From: Gammaproteobacteria bacterium | GTDB taxonomy: Bacteria; Pseudomonadota; Gammaproteobacteria; Pseudomonadales; Azotimanducaceae | Length of the DNA: 64,000 nt | Assembly: GCA_002725995.1 (NCBI GenBank) | Contig: PBRQ01000051.1 | Location: 25,483 to 89,482 of the forward strand | Reading direction: 5' to 3' | Shown here: in pieces, positions 20,395 to 31,551 of the stretch | Numbering within the stretch: the first letter of the stretch is position 1 | How the letters are laid out: every line of letters starts with the position of its first letter | Program-made: the position numbers and the translations under genes | Notes under the pieces: model-generated | The model's input: the letters and a program-made list of their open reading frames with translations, nothing else | The model's database searches: none | What the model was told of the DNA's origin: nothing

Positions 20395-21366
20395 TTAGGC
20401 TGCCTGTGCGGTTTGATATAAGAAGATAATGTAACCCAGCCAGAGGCTGAACAGAAGTCCCCCTCGAATCCTGGATATCCCTGAATGGCCACCTAACTTG
20501 AAGGCGAACATGACCAGGAGCAAAGTCATACCTAACATCAGGCCATAATCCCTCCAGAGTGTGAGGGGTTCCAGTGTGCTGGGGGCGAAAATCGCCGGTA
20601 TCGAGAGTACGGTGAGAATATTGAATATATTCGAGCCGACAATATTGCCAATAGCCAGGTCAGTCTGGCCTTTTAGTGCGCTTGTTAAGGAGACCACGAG
20701 CTCAGGAATGCTGGTTCCTACGGCTATCACGGTGAGGCCAATGACCAGTTCACTGACTCCTAGGTATTGGGCGATACCTATGGCAGCCCACACTAAAAGC
20801 TCTGAACTGAAGAGCAGGAATATCAGGCTCAGGAAGAGTTTAAGTATTGCCCGTTTTTCACTCATATCGGGAAATTCTTCGAGGTCTGATATTTCTGCCA
20901 CCACTTCCATACTGGAGGAGCGTTTATGCTCTGCCCTTATTCGGTACAGGAAAACCAGCAGTGCTGATATCAGCAGCAGCCCGTCCCAAATACCAAGATA
21001 TAAATCTACGAGGCAGACGCCAGCACAAACAGTGATGAAAACCAGGATAGGCAAATCATAGCGCAGGATGTCAACCCTGAAGCGCAAGGGAACAATGAGG
21101 GCTGTCGAGCCCAGCACCATTCCTATGTTCGCTATATTTGAACCAATAGCGTTTCCTACGGCAATCCCAGGTTCACCGTGGAAGGAGGATGATGCTGATA
21201 CGAAAATTTCGGGAGCGGAGGTGCCAAGGGCGACAACCGTAATGCCGATAGTCATTGGTGTAATATTTAGGTTCCTGGCGGTCGCTACGGAACCCATCAC
21301 AAACTGGTCGGCACTCCTAAACAAAATCAGAAACCCGATCAGTAGTGCGGCGCTATAGTAAAGCAT
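20395..21366 (-). CDS. yrbG: Calcium/sodium antiporter (CaCA family, YrbG-like)
   Basis: Inner-membrane antiporter with two inverted repeats of five helices. Each half carries the alpha-repeat motif: GITVVALGTSAPEIFVS with AVGNAIGSNIANIG, and GLTVIAVGTSIPELVVS with AIGNIVGSNIFNIL. An acidic loop separates the halves. ATG 21366 follows AAGGAGGG closely; a TTG at 21399 has no ribosome binding site. It is the first gene of the minus-strand lpt-rpoN run and diverges from mlaF. Confidence 0.92.
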   Translation of the reverse strand: MLYYSAALLIGFLILFRSADQFVMGSVATARNLNITPMTIGITVVALGTSAPEIFVSASSSFHGEPGIAVGNAIGSNIANIGMVLGSTALIVPLRFRVDILRYDLPILVFITVCAGVCLVDLYLGIWDGLLLISALLVFLYRIRAEHKRSSSMEVVAEISDLEEFPDMSEKRAILKLFLSLIFLLFSSELLVWAAIGIAQYLGVSELVIGLTVIAVGTSIPELVVSLTSALKGQTDLAIGNIVGSNIFNILTVLSIPAIFAPSTLEPLTLWRDYGLMLGMTLLLVMFAFKLGGHSGISRIRGGLLFSLWLGYIIFLYQTAQAA

Positions 21367-21524
21367 ACCCTCCTTATATGAATCTGGAAAAATAGGCAAT
21401 CATTAAAAGGGGATTTATGGGTGTTTGCAAGGTGAAATCGCGCTCCGGCCCGGGAGGAATTTGTGGGCTGGTATAAGTGGCGCGTGGATGTTAGCTTTTA
21501 GCCGAGGTCTGTTGAAAAAAGAAT

Positions 21525-22343
21525 ATGTCTGACAGCCACATTATATTGGAAAAGGTCGTTTACCTGCGCGGACAGCGGTGTATTTTCGATGAGGTATCGA
21601 TTGAGATTCCCCGCGGCAAAATAGTTGCCGTAATGGGGCCTAGTGGCGCTGGTAAAACGACGTTGCTCAAGCTTATCGGTGGTCAAATACAGCCGGAATC
21701 CGGAAGTGTCCGTGTGGATGGCTTAGAGATACCACGCTTGTCCAGAAAGCAATTGTTCGATGTCAGGAAGACCATGGGCATGATGTTTCAAAGTGGCGCG
21801 CTATTCTCTGACCTCAGTGTATTCGAGAATGTCGCATTCCCACTGCGGATTCATACTAACCTGCCAGACGACATGATCCGTGACCTGGTATTGCTCAAAC
21901 TTCAATCCGTAGGGTTGAGGGGTGCGAGGCGATTGTTCCCCAGCGAATTATCCGGCGGTATGAGCCGAAGGGTGGCGCTGGCAAGGGCGATTGCGCTTGA
22001 CCCTGAGATTATCATGTACGATGAACCATTTACTGGCCTTGACCCGATTGCTATGGGTGTAATCGTGGATTTGATTAAGACCCTCAATAGCGCCTATGGC
22101 ACGACCAGCATCATTGTCTCCCACGATATTCCAGAAACAGCCGGTATTGCCGATATTATTTATATTATTTCAGGTGGCAAGGTCATTGGCAGTGGGTCAC
22201 CTAAAGAACTGTTTGAACAAGACTCGCCCCGGGTGCATCAGTTCATCAAGGGGCTGCCGGATGGGCCGGTTCCTTTTCACTACCCTGCCGACGACTATGA
22301 GGAAGAATTGATGCGAGTTCCGGATGCTGAGCGCCTGTTCTGA
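21525..22343 (+). CDS. mlaF: Mla phospholipid transport ATPase MlaF
   Basis: ATPase of the MlaFEDB complex, which moves phospholipids between the outer and inner membranes to keep outer-leaflet asymmetry. Walker A is GPSGAGKTT (about 38-46), the signature is LSGGMSRR and Walker B is IIMYDEPFTGLDP. The 272-residue product ends in a C-terminal extension that in E. coli contacts MlaB. The stop overlaps mlaE (TGATG). Confidence 0.96.
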   Translation: MSDSHIILEKVVYLRGQRCIFDEVSIEIPRGKIVAVMGPSGAGKTTLLKLIGGQIQPESGSVRVDGLEIPRLSRKQLFDVRKTMGMMFQSGALFSDLSVFENVAFPLRIHTNLPDDMIRDLVLLKLQSVGLRGARRLFPSELSGGMSRRVALARAIALDPEIIMYDEPFTGLDPIAMGVIVDLIKTLNSAYGTTSIIVSHDIPETAGIADIIYIISGGKVIGSGSPKELFEQDSPRVHQFIKGLPDGPVPFHYPADDYEEELMRVPDAERLF

Positions 22344-23119
22344 TGTTGTCTAGGCTTCGCCGAATTGGCCAGTACAGCCTCGTCGCGCTGGCAACGCTTG
22401 GCCGGGCTGGACACATCTGGTGGCAGGCCATTTGGAGGAGGCCGCGGTTGCGAAATTTGCCGCTTTTAATACGACAAATATACCAGTTGGGGGTTCTGTC
22501 GGTTCTCATTATTGCAATGTCCGGCTTTTCGATTGGTGCGGTCCTCGCGTTGCAGGGTTACAACCAGCTGGTCAAATATGGGTCTGAAAGTGCCCTTGGT
22601 CTCGGTGTTGCACTGGTGCTGGTGATGGAGATTGGCCCGGTGGTGTCAGGGTTGCTGTTCGCCGGCAGGGCGGGCTCAGCCGTTACCGCCGAGATTGGAT
22701 TGATGAAGGCGACGGAACAATTGAGTAGTATGGAAATGATGGGCGTTGATCCACTCCAGCGCATCGTTGCTCCCCGGCTCTGGGCAGGATTTATCGTAAT
22801 GCCGATCCTGGCTTTGATGTTTAGTATCATTGGGATCTGGGGTGCATCGCTCGTGGGAGTCGATTGGCTTGGTGTATATGAGGGTGCATTCTGGTCAGCT
22901 ATGCAGGAAGGAGTAGATTTCAGAAGCCATGTGCTGAAGGGAATTATCAAGTCCGTCGTATTTGGTATTGTGGTGACCTGGATTGCCGTGTTCCAGGGTT
23001 ACGATACAATTCCGACATCCGAGGGGATCGCAGCTGCGACTACGCGAACGGTCGTTTATTCCGCCGTGGCAGTTTTGGTTCTGGATTTTTTTCTAACCCT
23101 CGTGATGTTCAATTTTTAG
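22343..23119 (+). CDS. mlaE: Mla transport permease MlaE
   Basis: Polytopic permease of the MlaE/TGD1 family, 258 residues with five to six hydrophobic segments. Conserved parts include FSIGAVLALQGYNQLVKYG and GLLFAGRAGSAVTAEIGLMK (the coupling region). It forms the membrane core with MlaF on the inside and an MlaD hexamer outside. Confidence 0.96.
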   Translation: MLSRLRRIGQYSLVALATLGRAGHIWWQAIWRRPRLRNLPLLIRQIYQLGVLSVLIIAMSGFSIGAVLALQGYNQLVKYGSESALGLGVALVLVMEIGPVVSGLLFAGRAGSAVTAEIGLMKATEQLSSMEMMGVDPLQRIVAPRLWAGFIVMPILALMFSIIGIWGASLVGVDWLGVYEGAFWSAMQEGVDFRSHVLKGIIKSVVFGIVVTWIAVFQGYDTIPTSEGIAAATTRTVVYSAVAVLVLDFFLTLVMFNF

Positions 23120-23162
23120 CCGATAACCCTATGAAGGGAATCAACATCGGGAGACCAAAACC

Positions 23163-23615
23163 ATGCAAATTCGATCAATAGAAATTATTGTTGGTACTTT
23201 TATGCTGGCTGGGATTGTTTCATTAATTGTCCTGGCGGTTCAGATCAGCGGTTTCAATGTTGGAACAGAAACTGGAACCTACAGTGTTTATGCTCGTTTT
23301 GAGAATATTAGTGGCCTCGTTATCAGATCAAAAGTAAGTATCGGTGGCGTCATGGTCGGCCAAGTTGCCGATATTGAGCTGGACCCAGACACTTACACGG
23401 CGTTGGTCAGGATGGAAATTGATGGCGATGTCGACACCATCAGTACGGACAGCACCGCGGCCATTCTCACCGATGGGTTGCTGGGGGGGAAATATATTGG
23501 TCTGATTCTTGGTGCTGAGGAAGAATATCTGACTGATGGCGACGTTGTGCTCGATACGCAGTCGGCGATCGTACTGGAAGAACTGATTGGCAAGTTCTTG
23601 CTAAAACAGTTCTGA
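23163..23615 (+). CDS. mlaD: Mla transport substrate-binding protein MlaD (MCE domain)
   Basis: Bitopic MCE protein whose periplasmic domain forms a hexameric lipid pore. One transmembrane helix (residues 8-29) is followed by an MCE domain with YARFENISGLVIRSKVSIGG and a DGLLGGKYIGL motif. 150 residues, the normal size for the single-MCE form. Confidence 0.95.
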   Translation: MQIRSIEIIVGTFMLAGIVSLIVLAVQISGFNVGTETGTYSVYARFENISGLVIRSKVSIGGVMVGQVADIELDPDTYTALVRMEIDGDVDTISTDSTAAILTDGLLGGKYIGLILGAEEEYLTDGDVVLDTQSAIVLEELIGKFLLKQF

Positions 23616-23640
23616 AATCTATATAGCTGGAGCCTCGCAG

Positions 23641-24276
23641 ATGGAGAAATTTCTAAAGTTGTTGGCGGTGGGATGGCTAGTCCTGGTGTTTTCTTCAGTC
23701 TTTGCAGCATCTACTTTAGCAGCAGGTGCGCCTGCTTCAGCACCAGATCCTACTGAGAGGGTGAAAGAAGTAACCGACAATTTGCTCAAGAAGCTAGTTG
23801 AGATCCAGCCCTATTACGAAAGTGATAGCGAAAGGTTTTTTAAGGAAATTGAAGCTTCACTGGCACCGTTTATTGACTTCAAAGGATTCTCCCGCGGTGT
23901 TATGGCGAAATACTACCGCCGCGCGAGCGACCAGCAGAAGGGTCAGTTTGCTGCAGTTTTCAAGTCGTCACTGATTCGCACCTATGCGACGGCCCTGGTC
24001 GAATTTGACAATCAACAGGTTGTTGTGAAGGCGAGTAGCGAGCTGCAGAAAAACCCAAAGAAGGCGCGTGTGGATCTCGAGGTGACGGGTAATGACGGTA
24101 CTTTTTACCCGGTTGAATATAGCCTTGTACTGGTGGAAGGTGATTGGAAACTCCGTAATCTCGTCATTAACGGGATCAATATCGGTTTACAGTTCAGATC
24201 ACAGTTTAGTTCCTTTATGCAGCAGCATAGAAATAACATCGATAAGGTAATAGAGAACTGGAAAGTTGATGGTTGA
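23641..24276 (+). CDS. mlaC: Mla periplasmic phospholipid carrier MlaC
   Basis: Soluble carrier that shuttles phospholipids between the outer-membrane MlaA complex and MlaFEDB. The signal peptide covers about residues 1-27 with an Ala-rich cleavage zone. The Tol_Tol_Ttg2 domain follows, with IDFKGFSRGVMAKYYRRAS and INGINIGLQFRSQF motifs. Its 3' end overlaps mlaB by eight bases. Confidence 0.94.
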   Translation: MEKFLKLLAVGWLVLVFSSVFAASTLAAGAPASAPDPTERVKEVTDNLLKKLVEIQPYYESDSERFFKEIEASLAPFIDFKGFSRGVMAKYYRRASDQQKGQFAAVFKSSLIRTYATALVEFDNQQVVVKASSELQKNPKKARVDLEVTGNDGTFYPVEYSLVLVEGDWKLRNLVINGINIGLQFRSQFSSFMQQHRNNIDKVIENWKVDG

Positions 24277-24565
24277 AGAACCTGAAGAACGAAAGCTGCT
24301 GCAATTATCCGGTGTGGTTGACTATGCCTCGGTGGTAGAGCAGAGGCAGCGACTCGCTGGCTTAATATCGGCAACTGCTTCGCACAAGCTGGTCATCGAC
24401 CTGGGCGATATCAAGGTCCGTGGTGCCGTCGTGATTGCGCTTTTGATTTCACTGGTTCGTGAATCGAGGAAGGTTCAAAAAGAGCTGAGGTTTCAAAATT
24501 GTCCCGATCATCTGCGTGCAGTTGCCAGCGCCTGCGGTGTGGCTGATATTCTGCCACTGGACTAA
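24269..24565 (+). CDS. mlaB: STAS-domain protein MlaB, atypical
   Basis: By position and size (98 residues) this is MlaB, the STAS subunit that supports MlaF ATPase activity. The fold pattern LVIDLGDIK then a long helix then ACGVADILP is visible. The short motif normally reading Asp-Thr/Ser-Gly/Ala-Gly at the head of the helix is replaced by VRGAVVIALL, so the conserved threonine or serine is missing. It starts at ATG 24269, inside the end of mlaC. Confidence 0.82.
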   Translation: MVEEPEERKLLQLSGVVDYASVVEQRQRLAGLISATASHKLVIDLGDIKVRGAVVIALLISLVRESRKVQKELRFQNCPDHLRAVASACGVADILPLD

Positions 24566-24622
24566 TCGGGTCGTGCAACACCGTGCTATGATTTGCGCAC
24601 TTTTTGCTAATTTGGAATAGTT

Positions 24623-24856
24623 GTGAACCTGGATGATATCAGAGAGGTTTTGGATACGGCGTTCCCCGGCGGCAAGATTGAACTTGAGGCAGATGGAGAC
24701 AGGCTAATGCTGGCGCTGGTTTCAGACAAATTTGAAGGCTTGAATAGAGTAAAACGTCAGCAACTCGTTTATTCACTGTTAAAAGACATGATCTCGTCGG
24801 GCGTGGTACATGCCATTACCATGCGTACCATCACCCCGCAAGAAGCGGAGTCATAG
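24623..24856 (+). CDS. ibaG: BolA-family protein IbaG
   Basis: 77-residue BolA-like protein that partners monothiol glutaredoxins in iron-sulfur handling. It has the family pattern FPGGKIELEADGDRLMLALVSDKFEGLNRVKRQQLVY (conserved Gly, His-lacking IbaG type and the RVKRQQ helix). It starts with GTG and lies 12 bases before murA, the standard location between mla and murA. Confidence 0.93.
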   Translation: MNLDDIREVLDTAFPGGKIELEADGDRLMLALVSDKFEGLNRVKRQQLVYSLLKDMISSGVVHAITMRTITPQEAES

Positions 24857-26257
<1,401 letters not shown>

Positions 26258-26304
26258 CGGCAAACCTAACGAATTGGAGACAAAACAGCTAAATCGCCAC
26301 CCCC

Positions 26305-26934
26305 ATGAGTAAACACATAACCATAGCCTTAACGAAAGGGCGGTCATTGCCCCTTTCCCTTGAACTGCTTTCGAAGGTTGGCATTGAGCCTGCCGAGGAC
26401 ATATCTAAATCCAGAAAGCTTGTATTCAATACCAACCGGGAGGACCTGAAACTCATGGTTCTGCGTGGCATGGATGTCGCTACCTATGTGGAGCATGGTA
26501 TTGCTGACCTTGGCATATCAGGCAGGGATGTGCTGCTTGAGCATGGAGGCGATGGCTACTATGAACCGCTGGACCTCGGTCTTGCCAAGTGTCAGATAGC
26601 AGTTGCCGGGTTGGAAAACGAGGGCAAATTGCCACCACGAATCAAGGTAGCAACCAAGTTTGTAAATATCGCCAAACGCTACTATGCAGAAAAAGCGATC
26701 CAGGTTGATATCATCAAGCTGTATGGTGCAATGGAGCTGGCCCCCGTCACAGGACTAGCCCACAGAATCGTTGACATAGTAGAGACGGGAAACACCCTGA
26801 AAGCTAATGGGCTGATTACACTGGAAGTGATCGAAGAGATCAGCACTCGCTTGATCGTAAATAAACTATCGTTCAAAACCAGGTACGCAAGCGTTCAGCC
26901 CCTCATTGATGCGCTTGAAGAGGCGACGACATGA
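26305..26934 (+). CDS. hisG: ATP phosphoribosyltransferase, short form
   Basis: First enzyme of histidine synthesis, joining ATP and PRPP. At 209 residues it is the short HisG form, which lacks the C-terminal regulatory domain and needs HisZ, not seen in this window. The motifs ITIALTKGRSLP and VDIVETGNTLKANGL (PRPP-binding loop, E-T-G-x-T) are present. The stop overlaps the hisD start (ATGA). Confidence 0.95.
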   Translation: MSKHITIALTKGRSLPLSLELLSKVGIEPAEDISKSRKLVFNTNREDLKLMVLRGMDVATYVEHGIADLGISGRDVLLEHGGDGYYEPLDLGLAKCQIAVAGLENEGKLPPRIKVATKFVNIAKRYYAEKAIQVDIIKLYGAMELAPVTGLAHRIVDIVETGNTLKANGLITLEVIEEISTRLIVNKLSFKTRYASVQPLIDALEEATT

Positions 26935-28244
26935 TCCAGCGTTTGCGGACTAGTGATGAGGGGTTTGCAGAGAAACTTGCGAAAGTGTTGCAGGTTGATT
27001 CCTCCCAAACAGTAGAAATTCGCGACATTGTTGCCGGTATACTGGTCGAGGTCAGACAAGGTGGTGATGCAGCGCTGCTTGCCTTCACAAGCAAATTCGA
27101 TGGATTTGAAGCAAGTACTATTGCTGAACTTGAAGTTTCGAAGGAGCGGTTGAGGAAGGCGTTCGAGAATATTGAGCCGCCGGTGAGAGATGCATTGCAG
27201 GCGTCTGCCGATCGTGTGCTGGCCTATCATCAGAAGCAACAGGATGCCCTCGGTGGTGGCGCATGGAGCTACGAGGATGAAAACGGGAATCAGTTCGGCC
27301 AGCTGGTCAGAGGGCTATCCCGGGTTGGTATTTATGCCCCCGGGGGTAAAGCATCCTATCCCTCCACAGTTATTATGACGGCGATCCCGGCAAAGGTTGC
27401 CGGCGTAAATGAAATCATACTGGTGGTTCCAACTCCCGGTGGAGAGGTCAATGAAACACTACTGGCTGCCGCCCACCTCGTCGGTGTAGACAGGGTGTTC
27501 ACGATCGGCGGTGCCCAGGCTATAGCGGCTTTGGCTTACGGTACGGAAACCATCAGTAGAGTTGACAAGATAGTTGGCCCGGGCAACATTTATGTAGCTA
27601 CTGCAAAGCAGATGGTATTCGGTGATGTCGGTATTGATATGGTAGCAGGGCCGTCAGAAGTCGTTATTATTGCCGATGACTCGGCGAACCTGGACTGGCT
27701 GGTGATGGACATGTTTGCCCAGGCTGAGCACGATGAGATGGCACAGGCGATTCTTGTCTCCTGGGATGATGAATTGCTCGACAGAGTCTCCGCCCTTGTT
27801 GAAAAAAGCCTGCAGGAAACGCCGCTTTCCAGAAAGGATATTATTCGCCAGTCCATAGTCAGTCGGGGCGCCTTGATCAAGGTTGGTAATGTTGAAGAAG
27901 CGATGCAGGTAGTAAATCAGATCGCCCCTGAACACCTTGAGATCCTCCTGCAAGACCCGGAGCCTGCATTGGGGATGGTACAAAATGCCGGTGCCATTTT
28001 TGTCGGCAATCAAAGTTCAGAGGTGGTGGGCGACTATACGGCCGGGCCGAGCCACGTGCTGCCAACGGCAGGCACTGCAAGGTTCGCATCACCTTTGGGT
28101 ATATATGACTTCCAGGTCAGGAGCTCGCTGATTCGATGTAGTGAGGCGGGCGCTGTGAAGTTGAACCGGGATGCTGCAATTCTAGCCCGGGAAGAAGGCT
28201 TGGATGCGCACGCGGAATCAGCCGAATTCCGTGTACAAGGATAG
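26931..28244 (+). CDS. hisD: Histidinol dehydrogenase
   Basis: NAD-dependent zinc enzyme that carries out the last two oxidations of histidine synthesis. Visible motifs are VGIYAPGGKASYPS, the zinc ligands Gln and His in QAEHDEMAQ near residue 265, and the acid-base pair in APEHLEI. 437 residues. In Pseudomonas hisC follows; here zapE begins 14 bases downstream instead. Confidence 0.96.
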   Translation: MIQRLRTSDEGFAEKLAKVLQVDSSQTVEIRDIVAGILVEVRQGGDAALLAFTSKFDGFEASTIAELEVSKERLRKAFENIEPPVRDALQASADRVLAYHQKQQDALGGGAWSYEDENGNQFGQLVRGLSRVGIYAPGGKASYPSTVIMTAIPAKVAGVNEIILVVPTPGGEVNETLLAAAHLVGVDRVFTIGGAQAIAALAYGTETISRVDKIVGPGNIYVATAKQMVFGDVGIDMVAGPSEVVIIADDSANLDWLVMDMFAQAEHDEMAQAILVSWDDELLDRVSALVEKSLQETPLSRKDIIRQSIVSRGALIKVGNVEEAMQVVNQIAPEHLEILLQDPEPALGMVQNAGAIFVGNQSSEVVGDYTAGPSHVLPTAGTARFASPLGIYDFQVRSSLIRCSEAGAVKLNRDAAILAREEGLDAHAESAEFRVQG

Positions 28245-28258
28245 TATGCCCGCGGTCT

Positions 28259-29371
28259 ATGGATTCACTTGTAGGAAAAGGTCCGCTTCAGCAATACCAA
28301 GAGGCAATTGAAGACGACGATGTCCAGCAGGATGATGTGCAACTCCAGACCGTCAGACATCTCCAGACACTATATGAAGAACTGTTGGCACCGGCACCCA
28401 GGCCCAGATTCCTGGCGCGCTGGTTTCCCGGCACTGGAGCAGTAGGAACAAAACCTCCTAAGGGACTGTATTTGTGGGGAGGTGTGGGGCGCGGTAAAAC
28501 CTATCTGATGGACCTGTTTTACGAATCTTTGCCAATGCGTGAAAAGTCGAGAACACATTTTCACCGTTTTATGAGGAGCGTGCATATCCGCTTGCGGGAA
28601 CTGCAAGGCGAGAAGGATCCGCTGCAACAAGTCGCCCTTGAGTTTTCGAATCGTTACAGAATATTGTGTTTTGATGAGTTTTTTGTCAGTGATATAACCG
28701 ATGCAATGATACTTGCGACTATTCTGGATGTGCTGTTGGCCCGTGGTGTGGTGCTGGTAGCCACGTCAAATGTAGAGCCGGCACATCTGTACGAGAATGG
28801 GCTACAGAGACGCAAATTCCTCCCCGCAATTGAGCTGATTGAAACCAATACAAGCGTGCTCAATGTTGATGGCGGCATCGACTATCGATTACGTGCGTTG
28901 GAAATGGCGGAAATCTATCACTTTCCCCTGGACGAGGCTGCCGACAAGGGGCTAATGGCCAGCTTTATGGCCATTAGCCCCGATGAGGGCATGGATGGTA
29001 TTGAGTTGGATATAGAAAATCGCTCTATCAGGTCCCGGCGCTGTGGTGATGGTGTGGCATGGTTTGAATTTGATGATATCTGTGCCGGGCCGAGGAGCCA
29101 GAATGACTACATTGAGCTAGCCCGGATTTTCCAGACCATCCTGATCAGTAATGTCCCTTGTTTTGGCTACAAGACTGAAGACAAGGCGCGGCGGTTTATC
29201 AGCCTGGTTGATGAGCTTTATGATAGAAATGTGAAACTCATTCTCTCTGCCGCTGAGCCTGCCATTGCCCTGTATCAGGGGGAGTTGCTGGAATTTGAGT
29301 TTCAACGAACCCAGAGTCGTCTTCAGGAAATGCAATCCCATGAATACCTTGCCAGAGAGCACAAACCATAA
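28259..29371 (+). CDS. zapE: Cell division ATPase ZapE (AFG1-like)
   Basis: AAA+ family ATPase related to mitochondrial AFG1/LACE1. In E. coli it binds FtsZ and is needed for division under some conditions. Walker A is GGVGRGKT (residues 74-81), followed by LMDLFYESLP and THFHRFM; Walker B is ILCFDEFF near 135. 370 residues. A GC-rich AGGCTG/CAGCCT hairpin follows the stop. Confidence 0.94.
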   Translation: MDSLVGKGPLQQYQEAIEDDDVQQDDVQLQTVRHLQTLYEELLAPAPRPRFLARWFPGTGAVGTKPPKGLYLWGGVGRGKTYLMDLFYESLPMREKSRTHFHRFMRSVHIRLRELQGEKDPLQQVALEFSNRYRILCFDEFFVSDITDAMILATILDVLLARGVVLVATSNVEPAHLYENGLQRRKFLPAIELIETNTSVLNVDGGIDYRLRALEMAEIYHFPLDEAADKGLMASFMAISPDEGMDGIELDIENRSIRSRRCGDGVAWFEFDDICAGPRSQNDYIELARIFQTILISNVPCFGYKTEDKARRFISLVDELYDRNVKLILSAAEPAIALYQGELLEFEFQRTQSRLQEMQSHEYLAREHKP

Positions 29372-29539
29372 AGGCTGCAGCCAGCCTGAATATAGGAGGA
29401 ATTGTCCATTTTAGTGCCGGGATCAAGAAAAGGCGCCAGATGTGGGTTTTGCCATTGTTTCACTTGCGGTTCAGTTTGTGCTTAGGTAGACTTCGCGCTC
29501 CCCAAAATCCCCGATTTTAAACTTAGTGGTTGTACTGAA

Positions 29540-29968
29540 ATGAAGACAATGAGTGCCAGAAAAGAAGATGTGAGACACGGCTGGTATATTATCGATGCTG
29601 CCGACAAGACACTGGGTCGGATCAGCACAGAAATAGCAAATCGGCTGCGAGGCATACATAAGCCTGAATATACGCCGCATGTGGATACGGGTGATTACAT
29701 TGTCGTCGTCAACGCTGAGAAAGTGAGGGTAACGGGAAATAAGGCAAGCGGTAAGAACTACTACCATCACACAGGATTCCCGGGGGGCATAAAATCGATA
29801 AGCTTTGAAAAGTTGATCGAGAAGGCACCCGAGCGGGTAATTCAGATGGCAGTCAAGGGTATGATGCCAAAGAACAAGCTAGGTCGTTCGATGCTGAGTA
29901 AGCTAAAAGTTTATGCCGGTAATGAGCACCCTCATGCAGCGCAACAACCTCAACCTTTAGAGATTTAA
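29540..29968 (+). CDS. rplM: 50S ribosomal protein L13
   Basis: 142-residue uL13 with the family patterns [37 protein letters not shown] and the C-terminal [13 protein letters not shown]. The 168-base leader upstream probably carries the promoter for rplM-rpsI. In E. coli L13 represses its own mRNA, but I cannot identify the operator here. It is followed by rpsI after 13 bases. Confidence 0.97.
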   Translation: MKTMSARKEDVRHGWYIIDAADKTLGRISTEIANRLRGIHKPEYTPHVDTGDYIVVVNAEKVRVTGNKASGKNYYHHTGFPGGIKSISFEKLIEKAPERVIQMAVKGMMPKNKLGRSMLSKLKVYAGNEHPHAAQQPQPLEI

Positions 29969-29981
29969 TAGGCCGATTTGA

Positions 29982-30368
29982 ATGACGCAGTATTATGGAA
30001 CTGGAAGACGAAAAGCCGCTAAAGCGCGGGTATTCCTGAATTCGGGTGTAGGCAGCATCCGGGTCAACAACCGCTCACTAGATGAGTACTTTGGCAGGGA
30101 AACTGCCCGCATGATTGTGCGTCAGCCACTGGAGTTGGTCGAGTTGACAGACAAGTTTGATATACATGTTACGGTTAACGGCGGTGGAGGTTTTGGCCAG
30201 GCGGGTGCGATCCGTCATGGTATCACCAGGGCCCTCATGGAATATGATGTGACACTTCGGCCGGCTTTACGCCAGGCTGGCTTTGTCAGTCGTGATTCCA
30301 GAGTTGTGGAGCGCAAGAAAGTTGGTTTGCGTAAAGCAAGAAAGCGGCCGCAATACTCAAAACGATAG
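29982..30368 (+). CDS. rpsI: 30S ribosomal protein S9
   Basis: 128-residue uS9. It has [16 protein letters not shown] at the start, [18 protein letters not shown] in the middle and the basic tail [10 protein letters not shown], whose last residues reach the P-site tRNA. In Pseudomonas petABC (cytochrome bc1) follows; here the next gene is sspA. Confidence 0.97.
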   Translation: MTQYYGTGRRKAAKARVFLNSGVGSIRVNNRSLDEYFGRETARMIVRQPLELVELTDKFDIHVTVNGGGGFGQAGAIRHGITRALMEYDVTLRPALRQAGFVSRDSRVVERKKVGLRKARKRPQYSKR

Positions 30369-30465
30369 AATCCGACCCAATGGGTGTCGGGACAAGCGCT
30401 TTCTGCGAGTGTCACTCCGCTGCGGCAGTGGCTAATAGGAATACTTACACTAAAGAGGTGAATAG
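30369..30465 (+). promoter_or_regulatory. rpsI-sspA spacer with two hairpins
   Basis: Right after the rpsI stop, CCGACCCAATGGGTGTCGG can fold into a short stem. A second stem pairs CACTCCG with CGG-c-AGTG around 30413-30431. Neither has a T-run, so they may be attenuators or processing sites. The sspA ribosome binding site GAGGTG follows. Confidence 0.4.
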
Positions 30466-31098
30466 ATGGGGGTAGTTGTCAAGCACTCGTCAATGATTTT
30501 TTATTCTGATGGAAACGACCACTATAGTCAGCGTGTGCGTCTCGTATTAGCCGAGAAGGGTGTTGCAGTTGAGATCGTCGATGTAGAGCGTGGAAACTAT
30601 CCGGAAGATCTCGCTGATCTGAACCCTTACAACAGTTTGCCAACCCTGGTTGATCGTGACCTGGCCCTGTACGAGTCGATGGTCATTATGGAATACCTTG
30701 ATGAGCGATTTCCGCACCCACCCATGCTTCCCGTCTACCCGGTTGCACGTGCTCAGAGCCGGCTGTTTGTTTACCGAATTCAAAGAGACTGGTGTGGATA
30801 TGTCGATACCATCGTCGCAGGTCGTTCAAAGGATACGGTTATCGACAGGGCTCGTAAAGAATTACGAGAGAGCCTGATAACAATCGCGCCGATATTCAAA
30901 GAGAAGCCCTTCTTTATGAGCGATGATTTTACCCTCGTTGATTGCTGTGTGGCCCCGATACTTTGGCGCTTATCGGTATTGGGCGTTGAATTACCGCCCA
31001 AGCATGGGAAACCCATGCTCGACTATATGGACAGGATATTTGAAAGGGATTCATTCCAGGCCAGCCTCTCTGAGGCCGAGTTGGACATGGGTGACTAA
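30466..31098 (+). CDS. sspA: Stringent starvation protein A
   Basis: Glutathione-S-transferase-fold protein that binds RNA polymerase in E. coli and alters promoter choice under starvation or acid stress. The thioredoxin-like N-terminal half (residues about 6-85) contains [20 protein letters not shown], and a helical C-terminal half follows with [15 protein letters not shown]. 210 residues. It pairs with sspB as usual. Confidence 0.94.
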   Translation: MGVVVKHSSMIFYSDGNDHYSQRVRLVLAEKGVAVEIVDVERGNYPEDLADLNPYNSLPTLVDRDLALYESMVIMEYLDERFPHPPMLPVYPVARAQSRLFVYRIQRDWCGYVDTIVAGRSKDTVIDRARKELRESLITIAPIFKEKPFFMSDDFTLVDCCVAPILWRLSVLGVELPPKHGKPMLDYMDRIFERDSFQASLSEAELDMGD

Positions 31099-31146
31099 GA
31101 GCCAGGATTCATCACGAGGACTGGTTACTTTCTAGGAGAATATCTG

Positions 31147-31533
31147 ATGGCCATGTCATCATCGGTACCGTACCTGCTTCGTGCCACCAACGAATGGATT
31201 CTCGACAATAAATACACCCCATACTTGATCGTAGATGCGACAGTTAGTGGCACAGTTGTACCAGCCGACTACGTGAAGGACGATCAGATTGTGTTGAACA
31301 TCAGTACCGGTGTAATACGTGATCTTGTGATGAACAATGACTATGTCATGTTCAATGGTCGTTTTGACGGCATTGCCAAGGAAATAGTCGTCCCGATCGA
31401 AGCTGTCCTCGGCATTGTCGCCAAGGAAAATGGTGAAGGCATGTGGTTTTCGAAGGAAGACGGGGCCCCGGAACCGGAGCCGCCAAAGACGACTAGGAAG
31501 AAGGTTACACCGAGCCTTAAGGTCGTAAAATAG
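31147..31533 (+). CDS. sspB: ClpXP adaptor SspB
   Basis: Adaptor that delivers ssrA-tagged proteins to ClpXP. The folded domain (residues about 1-105) has PYLLRATNEWILDNKYTPY and LNISTGVIRDLVMNN. A proline and lysine-rich linker leads to the terminal VTPSLKVVK, which resembles the ClpX-binding tail of known SspB proteins. A strong AGGAGA precedes the ATG. It converges on dolP. Confidence 0.94.
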   Translation: MAMSSSVPYLLRATNEWILDNKYTPYLIVDATVSGTVVPADYVKDDQIVLNISTGVIRDLVMNNDYVMFNGRFDGIAKEIVVPIEAVLGIVAKENGEGMWFSKEDGAPEPEPPKTTRKKVTPSLKVVK

Positions 31534-31551
31534 TCAGGAGCCGGGTAAGAA

